Below are positions 1-8,876 of a stretch of 64,000 nucleotides of DNA, in pieces (position 1 is the stretch's first letter; every line of letters starts with the position of its first letter). Below the pieces are notes generated by a model. The model was not told where the DNA came from and ran no database searches. It saw only the letters and a program-made list of their open reading frames with translations. Source of the DNA: an uncultured Lachnospiraceae bacterium (GTDB lineage Bacteria; Bacillota; Clostridia; Lachnospirales; Lachnospiraceae); the NCBI GenBank assembly GCA_947589055.1, contig CANPZL010000006.1, positions 19,895-83,894 of the forward strand, read 5' to 3'. The position numbers and the translations under genes were made by a program.

Positions 1-184
1 CAAGATTTTCCATACCTGCAACCGACCCAAGAACCGAATTGATCGCATCTACAAATGTTCCTTTCAAAAATATAAGATACAATACAAAGATAATGATTGA
101 AGTCATCAGTGAAAAGATAATCGACTGCCTGTCCTTAAAAAACACCAAAAGATTTCGTTTTGTTAATCCCATGAATTTTTTCAT
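1..184 (-). CDS. ABC-2 type permease, N-terminal part (cut by window edge)
   Basis: The reverse strand reads an open frame from an ATG at 184 to the window edge with no stop. It begins MKKFMGLTKRNLLVFFKDRQ and continues into a hydrophobic segment (SIIFSLMTSIIIFVLYLIFL). A short basic cytoplasmic start followed by the first membrane helix is typical of DrrB-like ABC-2 permeases. The start lies 1 nt after the stop of the ATPase gene upstream, so the two are translationally coupled and probably form one exporter. Only about 61 residues are visible, so the substrate cannot be told. The family call rests on this N-terminal pattern and the ATPase neighbour. Confidence 0.75.
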   Translation of the reverse strand, partial: MKKFMGLTKRNLLVFFKDRQSIIFSLMTSIIIFVLYLIFLKGTFVDAINSVLGSVAGMENL

Positions 185-185
185 A

Positions 186-1085
186 TCACGCTTCAAACTC
201 CTTTCCCGTCAGATGAAGAAATACATCATCCATACTGCCCTTTATAATCTCATAGTCCGTGATCTGTTCTCGGTTTTTGTATAAAAACTCTGTGATATTC
301 CCCTGTATCATCACATTATAATGATCCGAATCATATGTACATGCATATCCATTCAGGATTGCTTCCCGTTCTTTTGAACGATCCGTATACCAGATTAACT
401 TTGCGTTTACATATTGGCTTTTCAGCTCTGCCGGGGTCCCTTGTACTAAAATCTTCCCTTTATCCAGAATGACAACCCGATCTGCATCCCTTGTTTCTTC
501 CATGTAGTGTGTTGTCAAAAAGATCGTCATGTTCTTTTCCTTTCTCAGATAATGGATATGATCCCACACAAGCTTACGGGATTTTGGATCCAAACCAGTA
601 GTTGGTTCGTCCAGAAAGAGAATCCTCGGCTCATGAAGCATTGCCCTTACGATGTCAACCCGCCTTCTCTGTCCGCCAGATAGCTTATCATACCTGCGGT
701 TCCAGATTTCATCCAACTCAAAACTAGCGACAAACGGTAACAGTCTTTCGTCCACCTGTCGTTTTGAAAGTCCATAATAAGCTCCTCTTGTATACAGATT
801 TTCTTTCACCGTTAATTTATCATCCAACACCGAATTCTGAAAAACGATTCCTATAGTATTACGGATCGCATCGTCATCCTTTCCCAGCTCCAGATCAAAA
901 ATCTTTACAAAACCACCGCTCTTTTTTAGAATTGTACATAAAATGTTAATCGTAGTCGATTTTCCTGCACCGTTTTCTCCAAGAAAAGCAAATAACTCTC
1001 CTTCTTTTACCGAAAACGAAATCGAATTCAGCGCCTGATACTCTTTATATTTTTTGGTCAAGTCGGATACTGTGATCGCATTCAT
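186..1085 (-). CDS. ABC transporter ATP-binding protein, DrrA-like
   Basis: This 299-residue protein is a cytoplasmic ATPase that would energise an ABC-2 exporter. The Walker A motif (GENGAGKST) is near residue 37, the signature (LSGGQRRRVDI) near 138, Walker B plus the catalytic Glu (ILFLDEPTTGLDP) near 155, and the switch His in FLTTHYMEE near 190. The C-terminal ~80 residues form the extra domain usual in DrrA/NatA-type ATPases. The ATG at 1085 follows a strong AGGAGGG ribosome binding site. The partial permease follows after 1 nt. The LytTR/DUF3021 pair lies upstream on the same strand, so the four genes may form one regulated unit. The substrate (drug, peptide or sodium) is unknown. Confidence 0.9.
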   Translation of the reverse strand: MNAITVSDLTKKYKEYQALNSISFSVKEGELFAFLGENGAGKSTTINILCTILKKSGGFVKIFDLELGKDDDAIRNTIGIVFQNSVLDDKLTVKENLYTRGAYYGLSKRQVDERLLPFVASFELDEIWNRRYDKLSGGQRRRVDIVRAMLHEPRILFLDEPTTGLDPKSRKLVWDHIHYLRKEKNMTIFLTTHYMEETRDADRVVILDKGKILVQGTPAELKSQYVNAKLIWYTDRSKEREAILNGYACTYDSDHYNVMIQGNITEFLYKNREQITDYEIIKGSMDDVFLHLTGKEFEA

Positions 1086-1140
1086 GATTTCTTTCCCTCC
1101 TGTTGCTTGATGGAACCTATTCTAACAAATTTACCAAAAT

Positions 1141-1192
1141 AAAAAAGTGCTTCCTGACCAAGATGCATCTGCATATGACCAAGCTGCACTTT
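1141..1192 (-). terminator. Possible weak terminator after the DUF3021 gene
   Basis: Arms AAAGTGC (1144-1150) and GCACTTT (1186-1192) can pair around a long, partly structured loop. On the minus strand they are followed by a run of six T. The long loop makes this a weak call. It would separate the DUF3021 gene from the ABC ATPase gene. Confidence 0.3.
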
Positions 1193-1215
1193 CCATACTA
1201 TCCAGCAAAAACCGA

Positions 1216-1650
1216 TCAATCCCTATCCTGTATATCCTTTAGCGCTTCATTTATCTTCTTTGCATCACTTTGGGTAATCCAGATTGTTGCCGCCCATACG
1301 AATCCATAAATCAGAACATACATAACTGCAATCGGAATATACTCTTGTATGCTCTCATACCAATGAAACAGATACCCGCATAATGAAACCAAAGCTCCCA
1401 GACTGATAAAATGGAGAATCAGCCGGGGAACAAACCGCTTCGGGTTATATCCGTTACAATTACTGATAAGTACTGACGGAATAGAACATAAAAAGCCGGT
1501 GAGGATAATCGAAAACGGTATATACCACTGCCATACAATCGTCCCACTGCCTTCCGATACATATTGAATCATTTTCTGAACACCAATACCGAATAAAATC
1601 CCTGTGGAAATCATCAACGTCTGGTGAAATATAAGCTTTATGTTTTTCAT
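1216..1650 (-). CDS. DUF3021 family membrane protein
   Basis: This 144-residue, mostly hydrophobic protein has four likely membrane helices, at roughly residues 10-30, 42-62, 78-97 and 105-128. The size, four-helix layout and position 1 nt after a LytTR-type regulator gene match the DUF3021 family. That family is commonly paired with LytTR DNA-binding proteins in Bacillota and thought to act as a membrane partner or anti-activator. The exact function is not established. The C-terminus is charged and probably cytoplasmic. A possible weak terminator separates it from the ABC exporter genes downstream. Confidence 0.75.
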   Translation of the reverse strand: MKNIKLIFHQTLMISTGILFGIGVQKMIQYVSEGSGTIVWQWYIPFSIILTGFLCSIPSVLISNCNGYNPKRFVPRLILHFISLGALVSLCGYLFHWYESIQEYIPIAVMYVLIYGFVWAATIWITQSDAKKINEALKDIQDRD

Positions 1651-1651
1651 A

Positions 1652-2125
1652 TCACAGTCCCAGCTTTCTTTTTAAATCTTTAACATAATTCCTAGAAATC
1701 AAAATCCGTTCGCCATTTAACAGTTCTGCAAGCATCCTGCCATTTAAGTCTGCCTTTACCATACGGATCTTCCGGATATTCACAATCATAGCTTTTGAAC
1801 AACGGAAATAATTCATGCCTAATATTTCTTCCAGCTCATACAGACGATATTTTGTCTCGTAACAGCCTTCCTTCGTATATACATATGTATGTTTGTCAAC
1901 AGACTCCATATAGTAGATTTCCGTTGTCCTGCAAATAACTGTCTCCCCGTCATCTGTACAGGGGATACAGTCACAGTTATTTTCCAACAGGTTTATTGCA
2001 TTCCGGATCGGTTCCGTAATCTCGACCGCATAAATATCCGTATGTTCTTCTAGTGAAGAATTGACCTGTTTAATCGTTACCTTCATAACATCATCCTTTT
2101 CACAATCGTTGCATTTGCATGGCAT
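1652..2125 (-). CDS. LytTR-type DNA-binding response regulator-like protein
   Basis: This 157-residue transcription factor has no receiver domain. The C-terminal ~95 residues match a LytTR domain: the segments ETVICRTTEIYYMESVDKH and YFRCSKAMIVNIRKI, then a basic end. The N-terminal half carries acidic, cysteine-containing stretches (NNCDCIPC). Two starts are possible. The ATG at 2125 has GGGAG upstream and adds a CKCNDC-rich 13-residue extension. The ATG at 2086 (MKVTIKQ) resembles the usual family start. A TATAAT at 2141-2146 would start the transcript close to the first RBS, which favours 2086. It is cotranscribed with the DUF3021 gene 1 nt downstream. Targets probably include this operon or the adjacent ABC genes (inference). 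Confidence 0.8.
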   Translation of the reverse strand: MPCKCNDCEKDDVMKVTIKQVNSSLEEHTDIYAVEITEPIRNAINLLENNCDCIPCTDDGETVICRTTEIYYMESVDKHTYVYTKEGCYETKYRLYELEEILGMNYFRCSKAMIVNIRKIRMVKADLNGRMLAELLNGERILISRNYVKDLKRKLGL

Positions 2126-2352
2126 TCTTCTCTCCCTGCAATTATACCATATTTTTATGTTTTAAAATACTCCTTATTATTAAAAAGGAATCGCCTTACG
2201 GTAAAAAAGGCAGCCAAAAACAAGAGAAAGACCGCTAGCACCACACTATTCCGAACTCAAAAAGTTAAAAAACAAAAGACAAGCATTGTGGAAATGTATA
2301 TAACAGGCTATTCCATCATCATACATATTTTTAATAATCTTCCGCAAACGGG

Positions 2353-2399
2353 TTGACTAAAGAAATAAAGATGTTATAATGTACTTGTACATTAAGTAC
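2353..2399 (+). promoter_or_regulatory. Promoter and palindromic operator of the GntR/ABC operon
   Basis: The -35 TTGACT (2353-2358) and -10 TATAAT (2375-2380) are separated by 16 bp. Directly after the -10 is an inverted repeat, GTACTT (2381-2386) and AAGTAC (2394-2399) around 7 bp. It covers the expected transcription start. GntR proteins of the YtrA type bind such dyads, so autorepression is likely. Confidence 0.7.
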
Positions 2400-2423
2400 A
2401 TTAAGAAAGCAGAGGTGGTGAAA

Positions 2424-2801
2424 ATGGAAATCATTATCAGTAACAATGCCAATAAACCGATTTATGAGCAAATCACATCACAGATCAAGGCAATGATAAT
2501 GAGCGGCGAATTACAAGCTGGTGACGCAATTCCCTCAATGCGGGCGTTGGCGAAATCAATTCATGTAAGTGTTATTACAGTTCAAAAAGCCTATGAGGAC
2601 TTACAAAGGGACGGATTTATTGAAACGACAGTAGGAAGAGGTAGTTTCGTATCGGTACAAAACAAGGAATTTTACCAAGAAGAACAGCAGCGCATAGCAG
2701 AAGAACACTTACAGGCTGCTGCCGAAATTGGGCGAACAAGCAATATTTCCCTTGAAAAATTGACGGAACTGTTATCTTTATTTTACCGGGAGGACGAATA
2801 A
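2424..2801 (+). CDS. GntR-family regulator, YtrA subfamily
   Basis: This 125-residue repressor has a winged helix at residues ~10-75 (PIYEQITSQIKAMIMSGEL, then PSMRALAKSIHVSVITVQKAY, then RGSFVSV). A short helical tail with no large ligand domain identifies the YtrA subgroup. The ATG at 2424 is chosen over an in-frame upstream ATG at 2379 because AGAGGTGG sits just before it and 2379 lies at the promoter -10/operator. It is the first gene of a three-gene operon with an ABC ATPase and a membrane protein. In Bacillus, YtrA represses its own ABC operon, which responds to cell-wall-active antibiotics. The same logic is inferred here from the dyad at the promoter. Confidence 0.88.
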   Translation: MEIIISNNANKPIYEQITSQIKAMIMSGELQAGDAIPSMRALAKSIHVSVITVQKAYEDLQRDGFIETTVGRGSFVSVQNKEFYQEEQQRIAEEHLQAAAEIGRTSNISLEKLTELLSLFYREDE

Positions 2802-2802
2802 C

Positions 2803-3669
2803 ATGGAAAATATTTTAGAATTGCAGGAAATTTCTAAGACATTTCCGAAATCAAATTTCACATTGGATAAACTTTCATTTTCATTACCCTATGGGACTAT
2901 TTTAGGCTTTGTTGGTGAAAACGGGGCTGGCAAGACCACAACTATTGGGTGTATTTTAAATACCGTCAAAAAAGACAGCGGCATAGTAAAATTGTTTGGC
3001 AAGGAAATGCAAGACGATGATACGGATATTCGAGAGAAAATAGGCGTAGTTTATGACGGAGATAACTTTCCCGGCTTTTGGACAGCAAAACAGTTGTCAG
3101 AAGTTATGAGTGGAATTTATACACAATGGGATAATGCTTTATTTCAAAAGTATTTGGAGGATTTTCATTTATCGTCTAAACAAAAAATCAAAGACTATTC
3201 CAGAGGAATGACTATGAAATTAGCGATTGCAGTTGCTTTGTCACACCACCCGCAGCTATTGATTTTAGACGAAGCAACCAGTGGTTTAGACCCTGTCATG
3301 CGTGATGAAATGCTGGACGTTTTTCTTGAATTTGTACAGGAAGAAAACCATTCTATCCTTTTATCTTCTCACATCACAAGTGATTTAGAAAAAGTAGCCG
3401 ATTATATCACATTTATTCATAACGGTAAATTGATTATGACTGTATCTAAAAATGATTTGTCATATAATTATGCCGTTATGAGATGTAAAGAAAGTCAATT
3501 CCTTGCATTGGACCCCAGTGATATTATTGCTTATCGAAAAAGAGATTTTCAGATTGATGTTTTAGTTTCTAATGGGAAAGAAGTACAGCGAAAATATAAA
3601 AACAGCGTTGTAGACCATGTATCTGTTGATGAAGTTATGCTGTTATTGGTAAAGGGGGAACGATTATGA
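2803..3669 (+). CDS. ABC transporter ATP-binding protein (YtrB-like)
   Basis: This 288-residue ATPase has Walker A GENGAGKTTT near residue 38, signature region SRGMTMKLAIAVAL, Walker B with catalytic Glu LLILDEATSGLDP, and a switch His in LSSHITS. The signature reads YSRGM rather than LSGGQ, a variant common in the YtrB/NatA-like group. The start has GGGAGG upstream and lies 1 nt after the regulator stop. The stop overlaps the permease start in ATGA. It powers the membrane protein encoded next. The substrate is unknown, and a link to envelope stress is inferred from the regulator type only. Confidence 0.88.
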   Translation: MENILELQEISKTFPKSNFTLDKLSFSLPYGTILGFVGENGAGKTTTIGCILNTVKKDSGIVKLFGKEMQDDDTDIREKIGVVYDGDNFPGFWTAKQLSEVMSGIYTQWDNALFQKYLEDFHLSSKQKIKDYSRGMTMKLAIAVALSHHPQLLILDEATSGLDPVMRDEMLDVFLEFVQEENHSILLSSHITSDLEKVADYITFIHNGKLIMTVSKNDLSYNYAVMRCKESQFLALDPSDIIAYRKRDFQIDVLVSNGKEVQRKYKNSVVDHVSVDEVMLLLVKGERL

Positions 3670-4310
3670 AAGGACTGCTTAAAATTAATTTTTTGGCTGT
3701 ATGCTCAAATGTGAAAGTTTTTTCGGCTTTTATGCTTATGTTGGGAATCTTTGTTGTTGCGGTTATTAGTCAATCACTTCTTATTGGCTATGTACTGTTG
3801 AGCATAGTCGGATTTTCAGTTATTGCAGTTACCAGCATAAAAAAAGAGTTTGTTTCCAAATGGGGAAAATACAAATTAACATTGCCGATAAAAAGAGCTA
3901 ACATTGTAAAAAGCTATTTTGTCAGTCAGTTAATATGGCTGATCGTAGGGACTGTCTTTGCCGGAGCAAGTATAAGTCTGTCATGGCTTTTGCATGGGTG
4001 TCCTTTTGATAACAGTATTGATACTCTGTCGATATTTGCATTAGGAATTAGTGTAAGCCTTTTTACGGGAGCATTTTTCTTTCCTCTGTTTTATTTAGTC
4101 GGGGAGGAAAAAGGTGAGGTTTCTTTAATTATCAGCTTACTTTGTGGAATCGGTATTTCGTTGGGAATCATCCGTACGCTTAACCTTTATTTAACGCCTG
4201 GTTTTACTACTGTTTTGATTGGTTCAGTTATTTTGATTATATGCTCATTGTTAATGTTTGCGTTATCTTATCCTTTAACAGTTAATATCTACAAGAAAAA
4301 AGAATACTAA
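3666..4310 (+). CDS. ABC-2 type membrane protein of the GntR operon
   Basis: This 214-residue integral membrane protein has about six hydrophobic segments, at roughly residues 13-32, 38-57, 88-112, 120-145, 150-172 and 178-200. It begins MKGLLKINF and ends in a short basic tail (NIYKKKEY). This resembles the small ABC-2 transporter permease family usually encoded after YtrA/YtrB-type genes. The start codon overlaps the ATPase stop (ATGA), so the two are probably made in fixed ratio. It is the last gene of the operon; no clear plus-strand terminator follows. The substrate is unknown. Confidence 0.8.
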   Translation: MKGLLKINFLAVCSNVKVFSAFMLMLGIFVVAVISQSLLIGYVLLSIVGFSVIAVTSIKKEFVSKWGKYKLTLPIKRANIVKSYFVSQLIWLIVGTVFAGASISLSWLLHGCPFDNSIDTLSIFALGISVSLFTGAFFFPLFYLVGEEKGEVSLIISLLCGIGISLGIIRTLNLYLTPGFTTVLIGSVILIICSLLMFALSYPLTVNIYKKKEY

Positions 4311-4433
4311 TGCTGTAGCATAACCAGTTGGAGCGGTCAATAAGATAACGGGAGATAGTATTTGTCGCTAACATAATCATACTCACATTCAATGATACAG
4401 AAAAAAAAATTGTTACAGCATTCGACTTTATAC

Positions 4434-4469
4434 AAAAAGGGGTTCACCAGTCATTCCGGTGAACCCCTT
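4434..4469 (-). terminator. Rho-independent terminator of ppdK
   Basis: A perfect 12-bp stem, AAGGGGTTCACC (4437-4448) with GGTGAACCCCTT (4458-4469) around a 9-nt loop. On the minus strand it is followed by a five-T run. It lies about 65 bp after the ppdK stop. Confidence 0.85.
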
Positions 4470-4533
4470 AACGCTTAAATATTTAGTTCAAGCCATTTTT
4501 GCTTTTTGCCAAATTACTTTTGGCCTCAAGCAA

Positions 4534-7161
4534 TTACTTATTGTTGATAGCGGCCTGTGCTGCTGCCAAACGTGCGATCGGTACACGGAACGGTGAACAT
4601 GATACATAGTCCAGACCAATCTTATGACAGAACTCAACAGATGAAGGATCTCCGCCATGCTCGCCGCAAATACCAACATGCAGCTTCGGATTGACCGGCT
4701 TACCTAATTTGATAGCCATATCCATTAGCTTGCCGACACCAGTTTGATCCAGTTTTGCAAACGGATCATTTTCAAAGATCTTGGTATCATAGTAAGCATC
4801 TAAGAACTTACCGGCATCATCACGAGAAAAGCCGAAGGTCATTTGTGTTAAATCATTTGTTCCGAAGCAGAAGAAGTCAGCTTCTGTAGCAATCTCATCC
4901 GCAGTTAATGCTGCTCTCGGAATCTCGATCATAGTACCTACTTCGTATTCCAGATTAGCACCTGCTGCTTTGATCTCAGCATCTGCTGTTTCAACAACAA
5001 CCTTCTTGACAAACTTTAATTCCTTGATTTCACAAACCAGCGGAATCATGATCTCAGGCTTAACATTCCAATCCGGATGCGCCTTCTTTACATTTATTGC
5101 TGCACGAATAACCGCCTTTGTCTGCATCTTTGCAATTTCCGGATAGGTAACTGCAAGACGACAGCCTCTGTGACCCATCATCGGGTTAAACTCATGTAAA
5201 CCATCAATAATGGTACGAATTGCCTCTACGGATTTACCCTGAGCATCAGCCAGCTTCTTAATATCAGCCTCCTCTGTCGGAACGAACTCATGAAGCGGCG
5301 GATCCAAGAAACGAATGGTAACCGGATTGCCTTCCAATGCCTCATACAGTGCTTCAAAGTCACCCTGCTGATAAGGCAGAATCTTCTCCAGAGCTGCTTC
5401 TCTTTCTTCAACTGTATCCGAACAGATCATCTCACGGAATGCAGCAATTCTGTCCTCTTCAAAGAACATATGCTCAGTCCGGCAAAGTCCGATTCCTTCT
5501 GCACCAAGCTCACGAGCCTTCTTTGCATCTGCAGGGGTATCTGCATTGGTACGAACCTTTAAGGTTCTATACTTATCAGCCCAAGCCATGATCCTACCAA
5601 ACTCACCAGCGATCGTAGCATCTACTGTAGGGATAACACCATCATAAATGTTACCAGTCGTTCCATCGATTGAAAGATAATCGCCTTCATGGAATTCCTT
5701 GCCAGCCAGTGTAAATTTTTTATTAGCTTCATCCATTGCTATATCACCGCAACCGGATACACAACAAGTACCCATACCACGGGCAACAACTGCTGCATGG
5801 CTGGTCATACCGCCACGAACGGTCAAAATACCCTGTGAAGCCTTCATACCGGTAATATCCTCCGGTGATGTCTCCAATCTTACAAGAACAACCTTTTCGC
5901 CTCTTGCATTCCAAGCTTCTGCATCCTCGGCAGAGAATACGATCTTACCGCAGGCAGCACCCGGAGATGCCCCCAGACCTTTTCCAATCGGCGTTGCTGC
6001 CTTTAATGCAGCCGCATCAAACTGTGGATGAAGCAGAGTGTCCAGATTTCTCGGATCGATCATAGCCACTGCCTCTTCCTCTGTTCTCATGCCCTCATCT
6101 ACCAGATCACAAGCGATCTTTAATGCAGCCTGAGCGGTTCTCTTACCATTTCTAGTCTGAAGCATATATAACTTCTTATTCTCAACGGTAAATTCCATAT
6201 CCTGCATATCTCTGTAATGGTCTTCCAATGTCTTACAAACATCTTGGAACTGAGCGAATGCTTCCGGGAATTCCTCTGCCATCTTAGCGATCGGCATAGG
6301 AGTACGAACACCTGCCACAACGTCCTCACCCTGTGCATTGATCAGGAACTCACCCATCAGCTTCTTCTCGCCGGTTGCCGGATCTCTCGTAAATGCAACA
6401 CCGGTACCGCAGTCATTTCCCATATTACCGAATGCCATACTCTGTACATTTACAGCAGTACCCCAAGAGTACGGAATATCATTATCTCTTCTGTATACAT
6501 TTGCTCTCGGATTATCCCATGAACGGAACACCGCCTTCACAGCACCCATCAGCTGTTCCTTCGGATCGTCCGGGAAGTCTTGTCCAATCTTTGACTTGTA
6601 TTCTGCCTTAAACTGTCCGGCAAGCTCTTTCAGATCCTCAGCAGTCAGGTCTACATCATAGGTAACACCCTTCTTTGCCTTCATTTCATCGATCAGCTCT
6701 TCAAAGTACTTCTTTCCAACTTCCATAACTACGTCGGAATACATCTGGATAAATCTTCTGTAGCAGTCCCATGCCCAACGGGGATTACCAGACTTCTTGG
6801 CAATAACTTCAACTACATCTTCATTTAATCCCAAGTTTAAGATCGTATCCATCATACCCGGCATAGAAGCTCTTGCGCCGGACCGAACTGAAACAAGAAG
6901 CGGATTTTCTTTATCGCCGAATTTCTTACCTGTAATTTCTTCCATCTTAACGATATACTCGTTAATCTGTCCCTGAATTTCATCGTTAATCTCACGACCG
7001 TCCTCGTAATACTGTGTACAGGCTTCCGTTGTGATCGTAAAGCCCTGCGGAACCGGAAGACCAATGTTCGTCATCTCTGCAAGATTCGCACCCTTACCGC
7101 CCAGAAGCTCACGCATATTGGCATTTCCTTCCGTAAACAAATATACCCATTTGTTTGCCAT
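4534..7161 (-). CDS. ppdK: Pyruvate, phosphate dikinase
   Basis: This cytosolic enzyme interconverts pyruvate + ATP + Pi and phosphoenolpyruvate + AMP + PPi. In fermentative Clostridia it is used for PPi-linked glycolysis or for PEP synthesis. At 875 residues it is the normal length. The N-terminal nucleotide-binding domain includes GGKGANLAEM and RSGARASMPGMMDTILNLG. The swivelling phosphohistidine domain has the catalytic His in GGMTSHAAVVARGMG, and the C-terminal PEP/pyruvate barrel has GICGEHGGDP. The ATG follows a near-ideal AGGAGG ribosome binding site. The gene is monocistronic between its own promoter (7226-7253) and a strong terminator. No serine/threonine regulatory protein gene is nearby. 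Confidence 0.97.
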   Translation of the reverse strand: MANKWVYLFTEGNANMRELLGGKGANLAEMTNIGLPVPQGFTITTEACTQYYEDGREINDEIQGQINEYIVKMEEITGKKFGDKENPLLVSVRSGARASMPGMMDTILNLGLNEDVVEVIAKKSGNPRWAWDCYRRFIQMYSDVVMEVGKKYFEELIDEMKAKKGVTYDVDLTAEDLKELAGQFKAEYKSKIGQDFPDDPKEQLMGAVKAVFRSWDNPRANVYRRDNDIPYSWGTAVNVQSMAFGNMGNDCGTGVAFTRDPATGEKKLMGEFLINAQGEDVVAGVRTPMPIAKMAEEFPEAFAQFQDVCKTLEDHYRDMQDMEFTVENKKLYMLQTRNGKRTAQAALKIACDLVDEGMRTEEEAVAMIDPRNLDTLLHPQFDAAALKAATPIGKGLGASPGAACGKIVFSAEDAEAWNARGEKVVLVRLETSPEDITGMKASQGILTVRGGMTSHAAVVARGMGTCCVSGCGDIAMDEANKKFTLAGKEFHEGDYLSIDGTTGNIYDGVIPTVDATIAGEFGRIMAWADKYRTLKVRTNADTPADAKKARELGAEGIGLCRTEHMFFEEDRIAAFREMICSDTVEEREAALEKILPYQQGDFEALYEALEGNPVTIRFLDPPLHEFVPTEEADIKKLADAQGKSVEAIRTIIDGLHEFNPMMGHRGCRLAVTYPEIAKMQTKAVIRAAINVKKAHPDWNVKPEIMIPLVCEIKELKFVKKVVVETADAEIKAAGANLEYEVGTMIEIPRAALTADEIATEADFFCFGTNDLTQMTFGFSRDDAGKFLDAYYDTKIFENDPFAKLDQTGVGKLMDMAIKLGKPVNPKLHVGICGEHGGDPSSVEFCHKIGLDYVSCSPFRVPIARLAAAQAAINNK

Positions 7162-7225
7162 TTGTTACTTACCTCCTACGTATTTGATTTACTAGCCACG
7201 CAGACAAGCATAGCCACTGTTCATT

Positions 7226-7253
7226 ATTATATCATAATTTCCGTTTTTTTGAA
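7226..7253 (-). promoter_or_regulatory. Predicted promoter of ppdK
   Basis: On the minus strand, TTCAAA (7248-7253) and a perfect TATAAT (7226-7231) are spaced 16 bp apart. They lie about 65 bp upstream of the ppdK start. The -10 is strong and the -35 is only a partial match. Confidence 0.55.
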
Positions 7254-7398
7254 GCCATTTTTATGAAATATTTTAAATTCTACCCAGCTTTCGCAAATAT
7301 TAACAATTTTCTTTCAAAATCTTACAATTTCGACCGGATTTGTCCTGTTTTATATCCAGAAACCCTCTTTCCTGCAAAAAATCCTATATAATAAAAGT

Positions 7399-7427
7399 AA
7401 AAAGGCCGATACCATAAGATACCGGCC
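7399..7427 (-). terminator. Rho-independent terminator of the NlpC/P60 gene
   Basis: A 10-bp stem with two G-U pairs, arms at 7404-7413 and 7418-7427, has a 4-nt loop. On the minus strand it is followed by five T. It lies just after the wall-hydrolase stop. Confidence 0.75.
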
Positions 7428-7455
7428 AAAGAAGTGGAATCACACACACATTTTT

Positions 7456-8640
7456 TTATTGAACAATCCTTCTTGCCCCAATCGGCGAATCATAATACAT
7501 ATTGGAAATAATGATTCCGGTGGATTCGGTTGCGGCATGTACGATCTGTCCACCTCCAATATACAATCCTACATGTCCAGAATAGCAGATAATATCGCCC
7601 GGCTGTACCGCATCTAAGGAAACCGGTGTACCCTGCCCCATTTGAACGCCGGAAGCATGGCTTAAGGAATATCCAAACTGTGCATAGACAGCCATTGTAA
7701 AACCACTGCAATCCGTACCATTTGTCAGGCTGCTTCCACCGTATACATACGGATTTCCCACAAACTGGCAGGCATAGTTTGCAATCTGCTGTCCCAATGC
7801 CAGCCCCTCTGCCGAGGTTTCGACCGGCGGGAGCGCTGCTCCGGAAGAAGCCGGCCTTGCACTTGCCTGTTGTGCAAGAGCAGCCGCTATCATGCTCTGT
7901 TCTTCCTCAATCGTGATGGCAGTTGGATAATTCCAGCCGACCTTTACATATTCCTTTGCAATATATCCAGTGGTATCCTCTGTATATTGGATCTCCACCC
8001 ATTCCTCTGATTCAGTGATAATATCTAACTCCTGACCGCCGGTCACAGAACCGATGCGTTCACTTTCCGTGCTTGGTTCCTTACGGACATTTAATGCCTG
8101 AACCTCAACGGTTGCACAGTATTTATAATTCTCGGTTATGTACGCTCCTGCCTCGTCTCCAAACATCAGATATTCATTGGAGACATAACCGGTCACAGAA
8201 CCGGATTCCACCTTTGTCCATTCCTCGCCTCGTTCTATAATCGTAGCTACAGAATAAGGATAAAGCTTTCCGACGATTTCAGAATCCGTATTGGCTTCCT
8301 CCCGCACCCGGAGGCTTCCTTCTACATTTGCCACCACCGAATTCTGCCATTCCGGATACTGGCATTCCGGTTCTTCCGGTACTGCCGCTTCCGTCGTTTC
8401 TTCTGATGTTTCCTCCACTGCTGCCGCTTCTGTTGTATCAGCATTCTCCGGAACACCTTCTGCTTCACTGCTGTTTGTCCTTAATGCAATATTTGTATCA
8501 GAAATCTGAGTTTCAAGCTCCTCCAATGATATAACATTTAAAACCTCTAATGCTACCTCCGGTGTAAGAGCATTTGTCGTCACAATCAAGCCTGCACCTA
8601 ACACTATCATTACTGCTGCACTGATTATTGTTTTTTTCAT
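7456..8640 (-). CDS. Secreted SH3b-SH3b-NlpC/P60 cell-wall peptidase
   Basis: This 394-residue exported peptidoglycan hydrolase probably cleaves the stem-peptide bond after gamma-D-glutamate. Residues 1-25 form a signal peptide. Residues ~30-90 are a low-complexity acidic Glu/Thr/Ala linker. Two bacterial SH3 domains follow, beginning SLRVREEANTDSEIVGKLY (~110) and ALNVRKEPSTESERIGSV (~180). The C-terminal NlpC/P60 domain starts near 285 (CQFVGNPYVYGG). The catalytic Cys is in GTDCSGF and the catalytic His in SGHVGLYIGG. The GGAGA ribosome binding site precedes the start well. It is a single-gene unit with its own terminator, likely in wall turnover or daughter-cell separation. Confidence 0.93.
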   Translation of the reverse strand: MKKTIISAAVMIVLGAGLIVTTNALTPEVALEVLNVISLEELETQISDTNIALRTNSSEAEGVPENADTTEAAAVEETSEETTEAAVPEEPECQYPEWQNSVVANVEGSLRVREEANTDSEIVGKLYPYSVATIIERGEEWTKVESGSVTGYVSNEYLMFGDEAGAYITENYKYCATVEVQALNVRKEPSTESERIGSVTGGQELDIITESEEWVEIQYTEDTTGYIAKEYVKVGWNYPTAITIEEEQSMIAAALAQQASARPASSGAALPPVETSAEGLALGQQIANYACQFVGNPYVYGGSSLTNGTDCSGFTMAVYAQFGYSLSHASGVQMGQGTPVSLDAVQPGDIICYSGHVGLYIGGGQIVHAATESTGIIISNMYYDSPIGARRIVQ

Positions 8641-8775
8641 TATGTTTCTCCGTGTTTTCGTAATTATTACAGATATGTTACAACTTGTTACATTTGTATT
8701 CTAACAAAGAAAATATTTTATGTCAACAATAAATTACAAACTCTACACACTTTTGCTCTTTTTTTGTCTAATCCA

Positions 8776-8803
8776 TTGAAATAATTGAAAATTCAGTTAT
8801 AAT
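8776..8803 (+). promoter_or_regulatory. Predicted promoter of the PocR-domain gene
   Basis: TTGAAA (8776-8781) and TATAAT (8798-8803) have a 16-bp spacer. They lie about 73 bp before the chosen start codon at 8877. Confidence 0.65.
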
Positions 8804-8876
8804 CTAATAAAGAAGAAACTATACTAACCATACTAAATTTATAGGTAATACTATTTCAATAATGGAGGATTTCTAT

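Noticed and set aside
39..284. Plus-strand 81-codon frame at the window start
   Set aside because: It lies opposite the ABC ATPase end and the clear minus-strand permease start.
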